A stretch of 64,000 bases of DNA from Leptobrachium leishanense (GCA_009667805.1 CM019067.1:246051721-246115720), one strand, 5' to 3'. Positions 49,627-62,589 are shown, counted from the stretch's first letter. The notes: generated from the sequence alone by a model not told the origin. Translations and numbers: made by a program.

Positions 49627-50975
49627 GGGTTAATCAGAGAGAGAGCCGAACTGGCCCTGAAATTGCACCGAACAGGGAATTTCCATGTGTGGTGCAATTT
49701 TGGGGCCATTCGGCTATTCAGAAAGCAGGGAGTTCACCAAATATTAGCACATTGTCAGTGAAATACAGTGCCTGTTCGACGGCAGTGAAAGTCCCCATAG
49801 AGAAGCATTGGTTAATCTATTCAGAGAACACTGAACAGCAGTGAATTGTCAGTGAAATGCCCTGATGTTCTGTGGTTTCATTCGGCAGTTTTAATCAGGC
49901 GAATCCCATAGGTTTAAATGTTCTAAATATTCTCATTTTTATATAATACGGTATCTATTAAACCGTTCCTTCTTTAATTTGCAGGAAAAAGTAGTTTTAT
50001 CTAAATTTTTTTAGGAATTTTTAGGCATTTTTCGGGATATTTTCAGCAAAAAAAATTCAGAATTTTCTTTAAAGCGGTTTTTCTTTTTTCTGTAACAGAC
50101 CTTTCTATTATTATTCATAGGACCTTATAAATTAATTCCAGACATTTTCGTTCAGTAGTATTTTTGCGAACAGAGTTTCACATTTTTAAAGTTTCAATCC
50201 TTTTTTTTTACCCTATTCGCCGGCTTAGGCTAATGTCAGACGAGCGCATTCTGAGCGCACTCTGCGTCCGTGCACAACGGACAGACGTTCTGACGGAAGA
50301 TGCTGTAGACACCACACAGTCAGTTGTTTTTGACAGATGTTGAACAAACAAGGGAATTATGGGAAACAAAATTAATATGAAAAATGATAAAAAGTTTAAA
50401 AATATATGAAAAGCCATTTTGTGCGTCAAGGTGCCTGACGTCGCAAATGAGGTCCGTCTGACATCGTTGCATCACACACACAGAATGCTATGTGGACGTG
50501 GCGCACTCTGTGCGTCCGTCCTAGCGGTTTTATGTTCTTGCCTAACTTGCGTCCATTTGCCACGTGCGTTGTGCGTGCGTAGTTCGTTGCGGACTTACTT
50601 CGTGTGTGGGTCTCTATTGATCATGATTCTATGCTACCACGGACGTTAAACTGTGCGGCAACACGGACGGGATAACTGCATTCATCTGACACGGGCCTTA
50701 TCGGCTTTCTCTGGCGGCTCGTCAGCGCTGTGTTCGGCGGCTAGTCAGCTTTTTTCAGACGCATTCAGCAGGTCTCTGCTAGATCGTCAGATGCGCTTAT
50801 TTTTTTCTCAGGTTTTTCGGGTTGCTACAATTTCTTTCTGCCGGTTTTGCCGATTTTTGCGCCGGCTTTTCCCTGCACTTTGGGGACCCTGTGTTGAATG
50901 CTGAATTCACGACAGGGTCGGGGAATTTTATTCCCCGAATTGCAGTGAACGAAAGAGTACTCTTTGAATAACCCT
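49627..50975. mobile_element. AGGGTTATTCA-family element, ~1.35 kb, with nested MITE H
   Basis: Left end GGGGTTAATCAGAGAGAG is degenerate. The right end TACTCTTTGAATAACCCT is a good inverse of the family terminus. Interior 49,870-50,120 matches the copy at 26,640-26,920. MITE H (50,228-50,697) is inserted in its right half with a perfect TTA duplication. Without it the element is about 0.88 kb, similar to the 793-bp copy at 61,794. Confidence 0.65.
50228..50697. mobile_element. Harbinger-type MITE, family H, 470 bp, nested
   Basis: GGCTAATGTCAGACGAGCGC at the left and, inverted, GCATTCATCTGACACGGGCC at the right, with an exact TTA duplication (50,225-50,227 and 50,698-50,700). By its shared interior it is the closest relative of the copy at 48,676. 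Confidence 0.85.
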
Positions 50976-50977
50976 AA

Positions 50978-51402
50978 GGCTAGGGTCAGACTAACGCATT
51001 TTTCGCATTGTCCGTGAAAAAGTGCGTTCGAACGAATGGACGCATTTTTTCACGGAATACGCGATAGCGGTCATACGATGCGCATTTTCGTCCGTGATTT
51101 TGTACGGTTATCAATAAAACACTTTTTGTGTCTGGACGTTATGTTGGCTGGACATTAGCAGCATCTGACATCTCCTAATCACGCACACACGCCGCTAGCG
51201 GACGCAGCGCACTCTGTACGTCCGTACTAGCGGTTCTACGTTCTTGCAAAAATGCGTTCATTTGCCACTTGCGTTGCGCTGCCGCACTTGTGTGCGGCCG
51301 TTCTTCATATGCTGCCCGGCATTGGACGTCATTTGTTGATAGCACGGCCGTGATTTAGTGCTGCTAAATGCACGTTAATACTGCGTTAGTCTGACCCTAG
51401 CC
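50978..51402. mobile_element. Harbinger-type MITE, family H, 425 bp
   Basis: Ends GGCTAGGGTCAGACTAACGC and its inverse GCGTTAGTCTGACCCTAGCC match perfectly. TAA precedes and AAA follows, so the duplication is nearly kept. It directly abuts the right end of the element at 49,627-50,975. Confidence 0.83.
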
Positions 51403-51409
51403 AAAATGT

Positions 51410-51890
51410 GTAATAATGCATTATGCCATTAAATCCAAACTTGTCCACGGCATGGGAAATGAGATGGTGAACTAGTACAGCAGCATTGTTTGCATTATAA
51501 GTGAATAATGCCACTGTATTAGAAAGAAGAAAACCAGACATTTTGCAATTGATTTTTTTTCTCTACGTTTCTTTATTTTTACACATCATTTGATATCACT
51601 GGAAAGGCCAGACTCTAACCTTTTCAATGACACCTCACTTGACCTTGTGGGGAGTCCTGAATTGTGATGCAGCGTCTTAAGATTTCGATGAGACAATGCA
51701 TAATAACGCATTGCTCCGTACGTGCTGCTGCTGTGGGAATTGAGAAGGTGATGTAGTACAGCAATTTTATTCACTTTATTGCTGAAAAGTGAACAGTACT
51801 GCCACTTTAAAAAGAAAGAAAGAAAAATTCTGGTTTTATTTAATTTCTTAGTTTTACAGACTTACTGGTCATGTTTTTTATCAACTGATC
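51410..51890 (-). repeat. Repeat family X modules (reverse of 28,721-29,340)
   Basis: ATGGGAAATGAGATGGTGA.CTAGTACAG-type text twice (51,451 and 51,738) and GGAAAGGCCAGACTCTAACC then ATGACACCTCACTTGACCTT correspond, reversed, to the left X block. The two X blocks therefore point toward each other around the hAT and Ngaro elements. Confidence 0.65.
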
Positions 51891-51894
51891 TTCT

Positions 51895-52045
51895 TTTTAT
51901 TATTATTCTTATTCTTTATTTATAAAGCGCCAGCATATTCCGCAGCGCTGTACAATAAGCACAGTATAGACGGGTTACAATACATTGAACAACATTTGAC
52001 AAACAGTACAGGAGGAGATGAGGGCCCTATTCCCGTAGGAACTCA
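51895..52045 (-). mobile_element. LINE 3'-tail fragment
   Basis: TTTATTTATAAAGCGCCAGC, ATTCCGCAGCGCTGTACAAT and GGAACTCACAATCTAG resemble, in reverse, the 3' tail of the L2-like LINE at 17,060-17,206 (TTGTACAGCGCTACGGAACT, TTGTAAGCTC). No coding part is present. Confidence 0.6.
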
Positions 52046-52049
52046 CAAT

Positions 52050-52345
52050 CTAGGAGAGTCTTCTTTGCATGGTTCTGAAGATACAGGGGCTCGAAGGATC
52101 CCTGCATCTCCTGTTTTGAGATTCCCCTGCCATGACACCATCACACGCATGCACGCTGATTCCTGCGCTGGGAGGGGGCAGTCCCACAGCGAGGGCTGAC
52201 ATACAGGATGTCAGCCCATTGGGACTGAAGCTCCAGATTAGCATTGAGCTGGGGCAACGCGAAGACGTGCGTGGAGTGTCTTCTATGCACAGGAGTGAAA
52301 CAGGAGGACGCTCCACGAACGTCCTTTGCGTTCAAGTGGTTAAAG
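52050..52345. repeat. Repeat family X, terminal block
   Basis: GGGCTGACATACAGGATGTC and a terminal GCGTTCAAGTGGTTAA correspond to the right end of the X copy at 33,310-33,477. This is the outer end of the right-hand X element. Confidence 0.6.
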
Positions 52346-52405
52346 GAAAAGTCTGAGGGCTTGATATTTTGCCATCTATGGCAAAGGTACCTGGCTGTTA
52401 ATTAA

Positions 52406-52752
52406 CCCCTTCACTACCAAGTGCCAGAAACCAGTGGATTTTTAAAAAAAACCACTATTTATTAATCATAAAGGTGGAACAGTCCCAATGCTGGCCAAAA
52501 TGAGCTACTGCAGCTTTGGTTACATTTACATGCTGCAGCAAGTGAATATCTCTGTGTTACACAGAGAAATTCACTTGTAAGAACTGTTGTATCACCTCAT
52601 GCATTAGGCCTGAGGTGCTAAAATTTCTGGAGCCCCACTGCAAATGAAATTCATTTATTGCAATGCTACAGCATAACCCCAGATCATTTTAACATGGCCT
52701 CGGGCTGCTGTGTCTGCTGCGTCGTGTATACACAATCGCAGTAGTGAGGAGG
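52406..52752. mobile_element. piggyBac-type MITE (TTAA), copy 2, 347 bp
   Basis: CCCCTTCACTACCAAGTGCC at the left, GTAGTGAGGAGG at the right, TTAA outside both (52,402-52,405 and 52,753-52,756). It shares its left terminus with the 20,801 copy, but the interior has diverged. Confidence 0.75.
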
Positions 52753-52759
52753 TTAAAGT

Positions 52760-52939
52760 GCACGAATATAGAAAAAGGGAAAAGGACTATATACAATTAT
52801 TTTAAATAGGGACAACCTACTATAGGTAGGAATTTAATAATGGATGAAAATTAGGACTATGCTTGTCTTAACACCATGAATTGTTTTAGGTAAAGTTAAA
52901 AAAACACAAGAATTAATCTTAAATAAAAACAAGAGTACC

Positions 52940-52970
<31 letters not shown>

Positions 52971-53640
52971 TGCTAATATTGATGTTTTAGTCTTGATGCT
53001 TTTCTAAGGTTGAAGCGTTTCGTAGCCATAGTTAAGCACATATACAGCACACAACCGTGGCACTCAGAGAAGATTTCGGTGAAAAGAAGTGCATTTGACA
53101 ACTGGCAGCTGGAATTTACACTCCTTTGTTCTTGCATTAAGTCGTTAAATAACTCAGGCACATGACTGTAAAACGTTGGGGCACCGAATGGCATTAAGCC
53201 TATCATCTGACTGCACACTGAGCACATCGGTGTAGTCAAGTGGAAGAGCTAATATTAGGACAGGAAATCAGCGCAAAATGCTTTAGGAAATAATCTTTCA
53301 GCAGATTACAGGAATAAGATAGCATGATGCATATACTGTAACTGTTCTTTCTCGGCACGTTTTTTCTTACAGATTAGAGCTATTAGTGAAAATTGGGCTA
53401 AATACTTCCATTATAGTTACAGTCAGACAGGTTAATGCGTCAGCAAAATGTGGGCTGTGGCCACTGTAGCGGTTTTATAAAAGAGGGAGAAAAAGAGGAT
53501 GGTAGAGATTTCACAAAGACTTTAAAGAAGCAAAAGTTCTTATATACCAATAATCTAAGAAAATAGCCACTAACGTCTTAGTAAATACTGAGGACTAGCT
53601 CTTCCTGGAGTCTTTGAAGAAGCGTTCAAGAAAAATAGTG
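52760..53640. other. No recognised feature
   Basis: AT-rich sequence with a long A run at about 52,940-52,967. I see no retroelement body next to it and no supported reading frame. Confidence 0.4.
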
Positions 53641-53974
53641 ACTACTTAGACTAGGGCTGAAACAACTAATTCATTAATCAACAACTAATCGATAAAGAGA
53701 ATAGTTGACAACTATTTTCATTATCGATTAATCGGTTGGTCGATTTAATCAGCCTGTGTATAACACACAGAGTTTAGAATCAGTCTGAATTAAACATTAT
53801 TAACCTCGGATACTTTTTGCTGCTGCTTTACTCAGTATGATTTAGTTCTCTGGTTTTGTCCTTGGACATAACTGATTTGTTTTTATTCAGTTTACAACAG
53901 TAGCAGAACTATAGCACAGACCCTGGGGTACTGCCACTGGGTGGAGGTGCTGTATCGCCGGTGTTTTATCCTTA

Positions 53975-54902
53975 TGTAGTGCTGTGCTGAATTGGACTTT
54001 GAGAATTGCAGCATTATGCCTCTAAGGGAAGCCAGAGTGTTACGTTTGTGAAAGACTATGAGAGACTTAAGGACTCCATCTCCCAGAAACCTCGGGGCAG
54101 AGGACAGGAAGTGGGCTTGCTGGCGCCAGGAAAGACATCAGGAGACTTGTGCATGGTATGGGCTGAGCGAGCAGAGCAGCGAGAGGAGTGAGACATATGT
54201 AGGAGACTGTCCGGGATCACAACCAGGCCGGAGCGTGGACAGTGGCGTAACCAGTGCTGGAGATCAGGGACGGAGGGTGCATAATCACGTACCACATTCC
54301 GCTGAGCAGTTCGGATGACAAGCATGTTCCAGAAGGACCTAAGGGAGTGCAGGCAGCAGATCGGTTCCGGTTGAGGAGATTCAGCATCGGGAGAGCGGAT
54401 TCATTGGCACCGGGTTCCAGTCAGCGGAGAGAGATCCTTTGGTCGAGTCATCGATTCTGGACACATGTTCGCCGGATGGGTGAGAGGCCTCAAGGCCTAC
54501 GATTCCGAGAAAGTGCGCAATTGCTTGATTGCTTCAATTTACATTGCCCCAACGTTGACTAGTCGAAGATATTTTTGTTCATTCACTGGCCAGTTGAATC
54601 TAGTACCCGGGTATTCTAGGACACCAATTTATAAGCCTTTTTGAGTGGGACTTAAACTCACGAACTGAGGGGTATTAACCGTTTCTTTTCCGCCTCGTGT
54701 TTTCCCGCGTTGCGCATCCTGTCAGTTATTCAAAGTTAACTGCCTCGTGCTCCAAAGTATATGTGTATTCAATGCCACCTTACTGCTACAGTAAAGTATA
54801 TAACTTAGAAAATCCATAACAGTGTGAGGGTGTATAGTAATTCCTAGTGTGGTGAGACTATCCTGGGTTTATTCAGCGGCTCCTCCGGGGGTGAGCGCTA
54901 CA
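53975..54902 (+). mobile_element. Solo LTR, copy 1 (928 bp)
   Basis: Starts TGTAGTGCTGTG and ends GTGAGCGCTACA (TG...CA), flanked by CTTA on both sides (53,971-53,974 and 54,903-54,906), a 4-bp duplication as for LTR retroelements. Blocks shared with the copy at 58,575 include GATGGGTGAGAGGCCTC, GACTAGTCGAAGA, ATTCACTGGCCAGTTGAAT and GCGGCTCCTCCGGG. No internal region remains, which is explained by recombination between two LTRs. Family (Gypsy, other LTR or endogenous-retrovirus type) not determined. Confidence 0.82.
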
Positions 54903-55055
54903 CTTACTTGGAGCTGGAGAGCTGTGCGCCGCCACCACCTTCCCTGCCTCGCTCTCTTCGGTCAGGTGCTGCCATCCCTCCCTTTGGTTTGGTCCCTTGC
55001 CAAACTCACTCTCTCCCACCTTCCCTCCCTCTGCTCAGTTTGATCATGAAATAAT

Positions 55056-55210
55056 TTTAAAGGGACACTGCTTTTAAAGTGGTCAGACTGTGAGGAGTGC
55101 CCCCTTATTAACTCTACTTTGTGTAGGTATGTAATATAGCCACATACACTACGCAAATTGCGTAGGATAAAAAGAGGGAGGAGTTGGTTTTTACATAGTG
55201 TTCCTTTATG
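55056..55210. repeat. Short AAAGGGACACT palindromic element
   Basis: TTAAAGGGACACTG at the left and ATAGTGTTCCTTTA at the right form an imperfect inverted pair 155 bp apart, related to the pair at 24,670-24,740. Confidence 0.45.
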
Positions 55211-55482
55211 TAAAAAAAATTTTATCCGATGAATCGATTAATCGAAAAAATAATTGACCAATTGATCAATTTATGCGAATATTCGTTAGTTGCAGCCCTG
55301 CTGTAGACAGGGCCAGGTCTTGGTGTTGCAGTTCCAGGCACGTTCTTATAAAACACATAAAATGACATGCTAATTAATTATTTTGTCTCCAAATATGTCC
55401 AATGTAGACAACCAAAAGAAAATGGCACCATGGGAAGTGTGTAAGGACAGGACAATGGCACAATGAAAAGTTAGAGAAACTG

Positions 55483-55668
55483 CCCCCTCCCTCTCTCTCT
55501 TGCTTTTCGTTCGGGGCTCGGGCAAACCCCTTCTTCTATGAATGTTTCTCGTTCACTCTTTCCCTCAACCCCTTGATTTCTGCTTAAAACTGAAAAGTAC
55601 AAGGGACCTATGTGGAAAAATACATGTTTATATTGAGTACTGCTTTTCAATAAAAATTTATTTACAAA
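55483..55668 (+). pseudogene. Short retrocopy with 17-bp target duplication
   Basis: AAAAGTTAGAGAAACTG flanks the insert exactly (55,466-55,482 and 55,669-55,685). The insert ends in AATAAA near 55,649 and a short A tail, as LINE-mobilised mRNA copies do. The 186-bp insert contains a pyrimidine-rich start and a 3'-UTR-like end. I cannot name the parent transcript. An unrecognised SINE is the alternative. Confidence 0.75.
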
Positions 55669-56057
55669 AAAAGTTAGAGAAACTGGACCTGGGATCATCA
55701 ACCTTCATTCTCCAAACACCAGGAGGGCCAAGGTATTAGGGATTAGGTATTACCTCTGAATTAGGCTAAGGTTTACCAGTATCTAGGGCTAAAATATGAA
55801 ATGGGGCACCTGTTTCCATGATGTTAGAGGGAACTTTGATTATGGTATAAAGACATATTTATTCCCCCAGTTTCCTATTTGTGGCCTACCATTACCATTT
55901 GAAGAACATACTTACAGTTGCAAGAAAAAGTATGTGAACCCTTTGGGATTACGTGGAGTTTTGCATGAATTGGTCATAAAATGTGCTCTGATCTTCATCT
56001 AAGTCACAACAATTTGAAAAACACAGTCTGCTTGAAATAATACAACACAAACATTAT

Positions 56058-56793
56058 GGCCCCTATTACATTCTTCACGCTAACGGTAGAGCTCACCTGT
56101 GTGAGCGCTACCATTAGCTGCGGTATCTGACGCATATTAAAATCCAAACGCAAACGGGTTAAAAAAAAACATTTGCATTTGGGACCTCGCGCTGTTCAGC
56201 GCGAGGTCACTGCACTTTGCGCTCCCTTTACTAAACATGGGGAGCGCAAAGCGTTAATCAGCGCTGGATTACAATGTACCAGCGCTGATTAACGCCTGGC
56301 TCTGGTCAACGAAAACCAGAGCTAGGACCTGGTGTTAACGGATTCAGCTGGTGCAGAATCCGTTAACACCAGCTTAAAATAAAAAAATAAAAATCCCATA
56401 CTTACCCTCTGACCGGAGGGAGCAGGGAAAGGCCGGAGGGAGCAGGGAAAGGCCGGAGGGAGCAGGGAAAGACGGGGGAAAAAGTCCCCTCCGTCTTTCC
56501 CTGCATATCCCTATGCCAACCAGCTGGATCTCGCGATGTGAGACCCGGCTGGTCATGTGACCGGCAGGGGGAAAGTCAATGGAGTCCTATGGACTCCAGC
56601 GAGTGGATGCGCGCGGCTGCGCTCAGTGCTGCAGCACGCATCCTGATTTTTAACGCTCGCTAACAATGCAGGCAGCATTTTTTGCGCCTGCATTGTAGTC
56701 TGGCGTTAAAACGCGGGCGCAAGGGCAGAAACTGCGGGCGCAGTTTTTCCTCCCCTGCGCTCGCGTTTTAACGCCAGGAGCGTAATAGGGGCC
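56058..56793. mobile_element. GGCCCCTATTACA MITE, 736 bp, nested in Tc1-E
   Basis: GGCCCCTATTACATTC at the left and, inverted, GCGTAATAGGGGCC at the right, with TAT on both sides (56,055-56,057 and 56,794-56,796). The interior matches the 10,409 copy in reverse orientation: GGAGCGCAAAGCGTTAATCA, CCGTTAACACCAGC, GACTCCAGCGAGTGGATG. A 17-bp unit (GGCCGGAGGGAGCAGGGAAA type) is repeated three times at 56,411-56,470. Confidence 0.88.
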
Positions 56794-56873
56794 TATATGT
56801 TTCCATGTTTTTATTGAACAGAATATGTAAACATTCACAGTGCAGGGTGGAAAAAGTATGTGAACCTTTGGAC

Positions 56874-57987
<1,114 letters not shown>

Positions 57988-58574
57988 TAATATCACACTG
58001 ATTGGACTCAAGGTTGGCTCACTCCTGGCTCCAATTAGCTCTTGGAGAAGTCATTAGGCTAGGGGGTTCACATACTTTTTCCACCCTGCACTGTGAATGT
58101 TATGTTCAATAAACACATGAAAACATATAATGTTTGTGTTGTATTATTTTAAGCAGACTGTGTTTTTCAAATTGTTGTGACTTCGATGACCATTTTATGA
58201 CCAATTCATGCAAAACTCCACGTAATCCCAAAGGGTTCACATACTTTTTCTTGCAACTGTAATTCCCCGTGGCTCTAGGCTAGGCTCCCAAGACAAGCTC
58301 AGAGACCTCTTACAGCCTCAGCTACTTGAATATTATTCATTTATTTTGTCAGAAAGAGATATGTGTACCTTAGTGCTGCAGGTTAAATTTTATTATAAGA
58401 ATGCTACACAGTAAAGGTACTTTTGATTCAAATTAATAAAAATAACTAAATTAAATTTGTTTGTAATGCAAATCACTTTTTTTATTTTTATCATACTTAA
58501 TAAGCATAGCTAGCTTATGGCTTAAATAAAAAATGACATACCTAGAGTAGGTGCAATAACTCAAAAATGATAAC

Positions 58575-59619
58575 TGTAGCGCTCACTCCCGGAGGAGCCG
58601 CTGAAATTGAACCACGGGTCAGTCTCCCCACACTAGGGAATAAATATACTCCGGCACCGTTGTGGATTTTCTAAATTATATAGTTTACTAGAATGAATGG
58701 CATATAATAGATAACACGGTGTTCGTAGATATATTTACAGTATTTCATATTTCGGGAAACGCACAGCGGAAAAGAAAATATAATGCTTCGTAATTCGAGA
58801 GACGCGCAGCGGAAACAGAAAAATACAATGCTTCGTAATTCGAGAAACGCGTATCGGAAAAAGAAATAAGAAACGAATCTTTAATCCCTTCGGAGGTTAG
58901 GAAGTGAGTCCCGCACAGGTTAAGTCCCGGAATGTAAATGTGTGTGTGTATTGTGGTACCCGGGTACTATTCAACTGGCCAGTGAATTGCTTAAAAGGTG
59001 TCTTCGACTAGTCAAGTTGGGGCCCTGTGGATTTTAGAAACAACAGCCGCGTGCTTTCGTTAATCACAAACGGCCTTGGAGGCCTCTCACCCATCCGCCA
59101 GATTCTTAAGGCTCCGCTGACCCAGGACGTCTCTCCGCTGGATTTTGACTGGGGTGCCAGCTACTGGATCCGTTGTCTGGCTTTCTCTGCTCCGGCCGTG
59201 ACTTGTCCAGCTTACCGCCTGCTCTCCCAATCCGATAGACCTGCGGTACGCCTAACTCGGGGTCCTCCGGCTTCCTTAATAGCAGCTTGGGTAAAATGGT
59301 GGATAGTTGGGTCTCCCTCTCCTAAGGCTTGACAACCCGATCTGGAACTCTGATAGGCTGCACCTGCGCTCCGGCCTAGTCACTCTTGCGTTCTGCTGCA
59401 CTACGTCTTGTCTCACTCACTCCCTGGCGCGCTCTGCCAGCTATCTCCACGAGGCTCAGGATGTCACTCTGTGTGTTCCACCCACTTCCTGTGTCCGCCC
59501 GCAAAGCATGCCGGGAAATGTAGTCTCAATGCAAAGTTCAGTGTCTCTCATCATGCTTGTCTCCCTCCGGTGGCCAAAAATAGGTACTGCCACGACAAGG
59601 ATTTAAACACAGCGCTACA
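58575..59619 (-). mobile_element. Solo LTR, copy 2 (1,045 bp)
   Basis: Opposite orientation to the copy at 53,975. TGTAGCGCTCACTCCCGG at one end, CACAGCGCTACA at the other, TAAC on both sides (58,571-58,574 and 59,620-59,623). An internal ~60-bp unit is repeated about three times (GAAACGCACAGCGGAAAAGA, GAGACGCGCAGCGGAAACAG, GAAACGCGTATCGGAAAAAG at 58,755-58,865). This repeat helps explain the greater length versus copy 1. Confidence 0.82.
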
Positions 59620-59629
59620 TAACATTTTA

Positions 59630-60415
59630 TCAATCTGTAAGAAGATGTTTAAATGTGTAATTATCATTTATATGTTATTTTATTTCATTTGGTTCTGACA
59701 CAACTGTCCCTGAAAGTAACATCTTTACCTTTATAGAAGAAAGCAAAGGCCCTATTCTGTCAGAACTATTATATGTTTAGGATTAAAAATCGAACAGTCA
59801 CCTCTGGTCCCACAATACAATGATCCGCTGCCTCCCCTCACTGCTACCAGAGAGAAAATGTATACAAAGAGTTCCTAGTCTCTTTCCACTGGTCCTGTGA
59901 GGTCACATAGAAGTAATTTTGCAAAGAGCTCTCTATGGCCACTTCCGTACAGTACGTCTTATGAGCATTGCACTGAAATTTTTGCTCTGTATGTTCATGC
60001 TATAAATAAATGTAGGTGGCACTAATGCACATTTCTGCAAACACCAGCACTATCTCTATTCCTCCATTTTGGTTTCTACATCTGGCCTGTACCCTTTGGA
60101 TCCTGGGTAGAGCTAGTGAGACCTTGTAGCTGTGTTTAAGAAGTTACAAGTAACCCCATACGTTTCCAGTGGGATCTGGATGGAGTCCCCCTCTTTACCT
60201 GCCCTAACTGTCTCCAAGGAATCTTATTGACTCCAGGAGATGCTACAAGAGGTGGCTCATGTTGCCACTGCCAGTAGGTGTTAACGGCTACAAATTATTA
60301 TGAGTCGACCCACTAACACAACGACTTGCGCCGCAATTTCCTTTAGCACATCTCTATTTTCAGCTCAGAACAAGGATCAGAGTCATGTCTCTGAATTAAA
60401 TTTCCTGGATTAGTT
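59630..60415. other. No recognised feature
   Basis: No long frame, repeat terminus or RNA gene found in this stretch. Confidence 0.4.
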
Positions 60416-60419
60416 TCGT

Positions 60420-61250
60420 TTGTATATATATATTATATTTAAAAAGAGAAGACCCTGCACTCACTTAAAACACACACATCCTTGCTCTGGGTGCTACCGC
60501 CAACCGATTGTCATAGGGTCCAGCTTACATGGCATAGAAGCTAATATTTGTGAGATGTTTAGGTGTATCACAGAACTGCAAATCCCTAAAACTCCCAGCA
60601 ACGAGTCTAAACTACATGAAGGTTAGAAATCACTTGGTACAAAGAAGATGTTTGCTTTTGTTCCATATTACATTGCTATTGAGAAATAGGATGTTGACCT
60701 TATATGGGAAAACGCTTGGCAATCAAGCAAGATCCAATCAGGAAGGACTTGGGGAAATATAAAGACGCAGGGGAGAATATGGCTTTTATACTTTATTTTA
60801 CTGGTTGATATTGCCCTTGAGAAAGTCGGATGATCCAGACGAAATGTGTCAGGCTTTTATGCTTATAGCATTGTAATTTATTTATGTTGAATAAATATTT
60901 TTATTCTTTGGTATCCTGTGGTGGTGTCGTGAGATTGGGTCACCATCAATACCCACCCTTGTTGGTGGACACTTCATTCCTCCAGACTAAATCTTGGTAA
61001 GAGCTGCTTTACACACGGGGGCACCACAAAGACACCTATTCTCCCAGGGAATCCGTGAACTTCACCAATTGAGGTTCCTTTGTTTATTCCACACCACTGA
61101 GAATCATTTGGTTTCTACTGATGGAGAAAAGCACGGAAGATGAAAGTCCTCTATTTGTTTAAGGAGGACGTGAACCACCTCTTAGAAGATCCCTCTACAT
61201 CAATAAGTTAAGTAATTTTTGTATACACCAATTTTTTCTATTTGATTACA
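60420..61250 (+). mobile_element. Probable Penelope-type terminal region, decayed
   Basis: Contains a hammerhead-like motif (60,825-60,850), AATAAA just after it at 60,889, then GTGGTGTCGTGAGATTGGG and, further on, a short Met-started frame near 61,141 (MKVLYLFKEDVNHLLEDPST) that ends early. Layout of ribozyme-like motif, untranslated region and short N-terminal coding piece is what I expect of the start of a Penelope-like element. No RT or nuclease follows, so this is tentative. Confidence 0.4.
60825..60852 (+). ncRNA. Hammerhead-ribozyme-like motif
   Basis: The order CGGATGA, a 6-base connector, CGAAAT, then GTGTC follows the hammerhead core (CUGAUGA ... CGAAA ... GUC), with G for U at one core position. 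Such motifs are known in Penelope-like terminal repeats. Activity is doubtful with this substitution. Confidence 0.4.
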
Positions 61251-61259
61251 TTGCTATTG

Positions 61260-61790
61260 ACCTGATAGGTCTATTTGTCTAAATTCTGTGTTTATGCTCC
61301 CATTTATTTGCTATCAGGAGGCATGTCAGCAGAATTTGGCGCATAGAGGGCAACAACAAGCCTAAATAAACCTCTAGATGTGTGGCAATGTGTTTCGAAT
61401 TAGGTGTATAGAGTTTAAGAAATGTATTTATTAGGTTCCTACGATTAAGGGAGATTCAGAATAAGGGGAATTCCTGTCTCCAAGGGATTGTAGATGATAA
61501 CTCCCATCACCATCAGTTTGTTAGAATATATGAAATCATTCAAAACTAACAACATTGTATGAAACTCAGATTTCTGAAAGCTTTTAGACCTTTCCTATTT
61601 TGTGGCTTTCCCTAACCTATTATCTGTATTTGGTTAATTGTTTGATGCAAACATACCTGATTATATTAGACTTAGGAAGGATTTCTTCAAAATCTGTTAA
61701 AGCAGATTATTTTCTGTATTTTAATAGGACACATCAGCTCAGTATACCTTGGTGTTTAATAGTAAGTCCACCCAAAGCTGTTGGTACACT
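61260..61790. other. No recognised feature
   Basis: AT-rich. GGGATTGTAGATGATAACTC at about 61,486 recalls a common vertebrate repeat phrase but has no partner here. Confidence 0.35.
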
Positions 61791-61793
61791 ATA

Positions 61794-62586
61794 AGGGTTA
61801 TTCAGAAGGCACCTATCATTCGGTGCGCTTCAACGATTCCAGTTCACCGACCCTGTGGTGAATTCACTTTTCATTGCAGGGTCCCCGAAGTGTGCTGAAT
61901 GTGAAGCCGACAAAGACTGCTGAACTCCTTCGATTAGACAGCCAAAAGCCACAAAGAGCGCCGAACTGACTGCTAAATGCCACCGAACTGACCATACGTC
62001 AACAACGACCACCTATCAGGCCACCAAACGCCACCATCTTTAAAAGGCATTAAAAACAATAAAAATGTATATAAGGTGTGGAAATCATAAATAAATTTAT
62101 AAATAATAGAATTTTAAAAAAGTGGCATGAACAAAATGGGAAACAAAGATTTTTGCCTAAAAAAAAAAAATACAAAAAAATACCAGAAAAGTCTAATAAA
62201 TAATTAAATAAAAATACATTTGCTGAAACTGAAAAGAATAAATGGTTGAATAAAAAAATAAAAACTATAATAATTTTTTCACATTGAAGCCAATGGAATT
62301 CACCTATTTAAACCTGTTGAACTGAACCATGAAGATAAGGGTATTTCACTGACATTTCGGTTCAGTTCGGCGTTGAATAGATTAACCATTACTTCTCTAG
62401 GGGACAATTTCCCTGCTGCTGAAAACCACCGAATTGCGGTGATCTGCAGGAAACCGCAACGTATTTCGCTGTCAATTGCTAGTATTTGGCGAATTGACAG
62501 CTTTCTGAATAGACGAACTGCAACGAAATTGCACCATACGGTGAAACTCACCGTTCGGTGCAATTTGGTGCTCTTTGAATAACCCT
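61794..62586. mobile_element. AGGGTTATTCA-family element, 793 bp
   Basis: AGGGTTATTCAGAAGGCACC at the left and GGTGCTCTTTGAATAACCCT at the right are inverted. ATTCGGTGCGCTTCAACGA and CGTTCGGTGCAATTTGGTGC continue the pairing. The centre is A-rich (62,040-62,280). Complete at both ends, unlike the 26,404 copy. No coding frame is supported. Confidence 0.78.
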
Positions 62587-62589
62587 TTA

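Larger units (their letters stand above)
53652..55300. mobile_element. hAT-type MITE holding a solo LTR
   Basis: AGGGCTGAAACAACTAAT at the left and, inverted, TTAGTTGCAGCCCT at the right, with many ATCGATTAATCG-type subterminal motifs on both sides (53,676-53,745 and 55,215-55,265). This is a terminus style known from vertebrate hAT MITEs. The flanks ACTTAGAC and CTGTAGAC agree in five of eight bases, a possible decayed 8-bp duplication. The solo LTR (53,975-54,902) and a short AAAGGGACACT palindromic element (55,056-55,205) lie inside. Confidence 0.75.

Noticed and set aside
52940..52967. Long A run as the tail of a retrocopy
   Set aside because: I see no polyadenylation signal or target duplication around it and no recognisable element body on either side.
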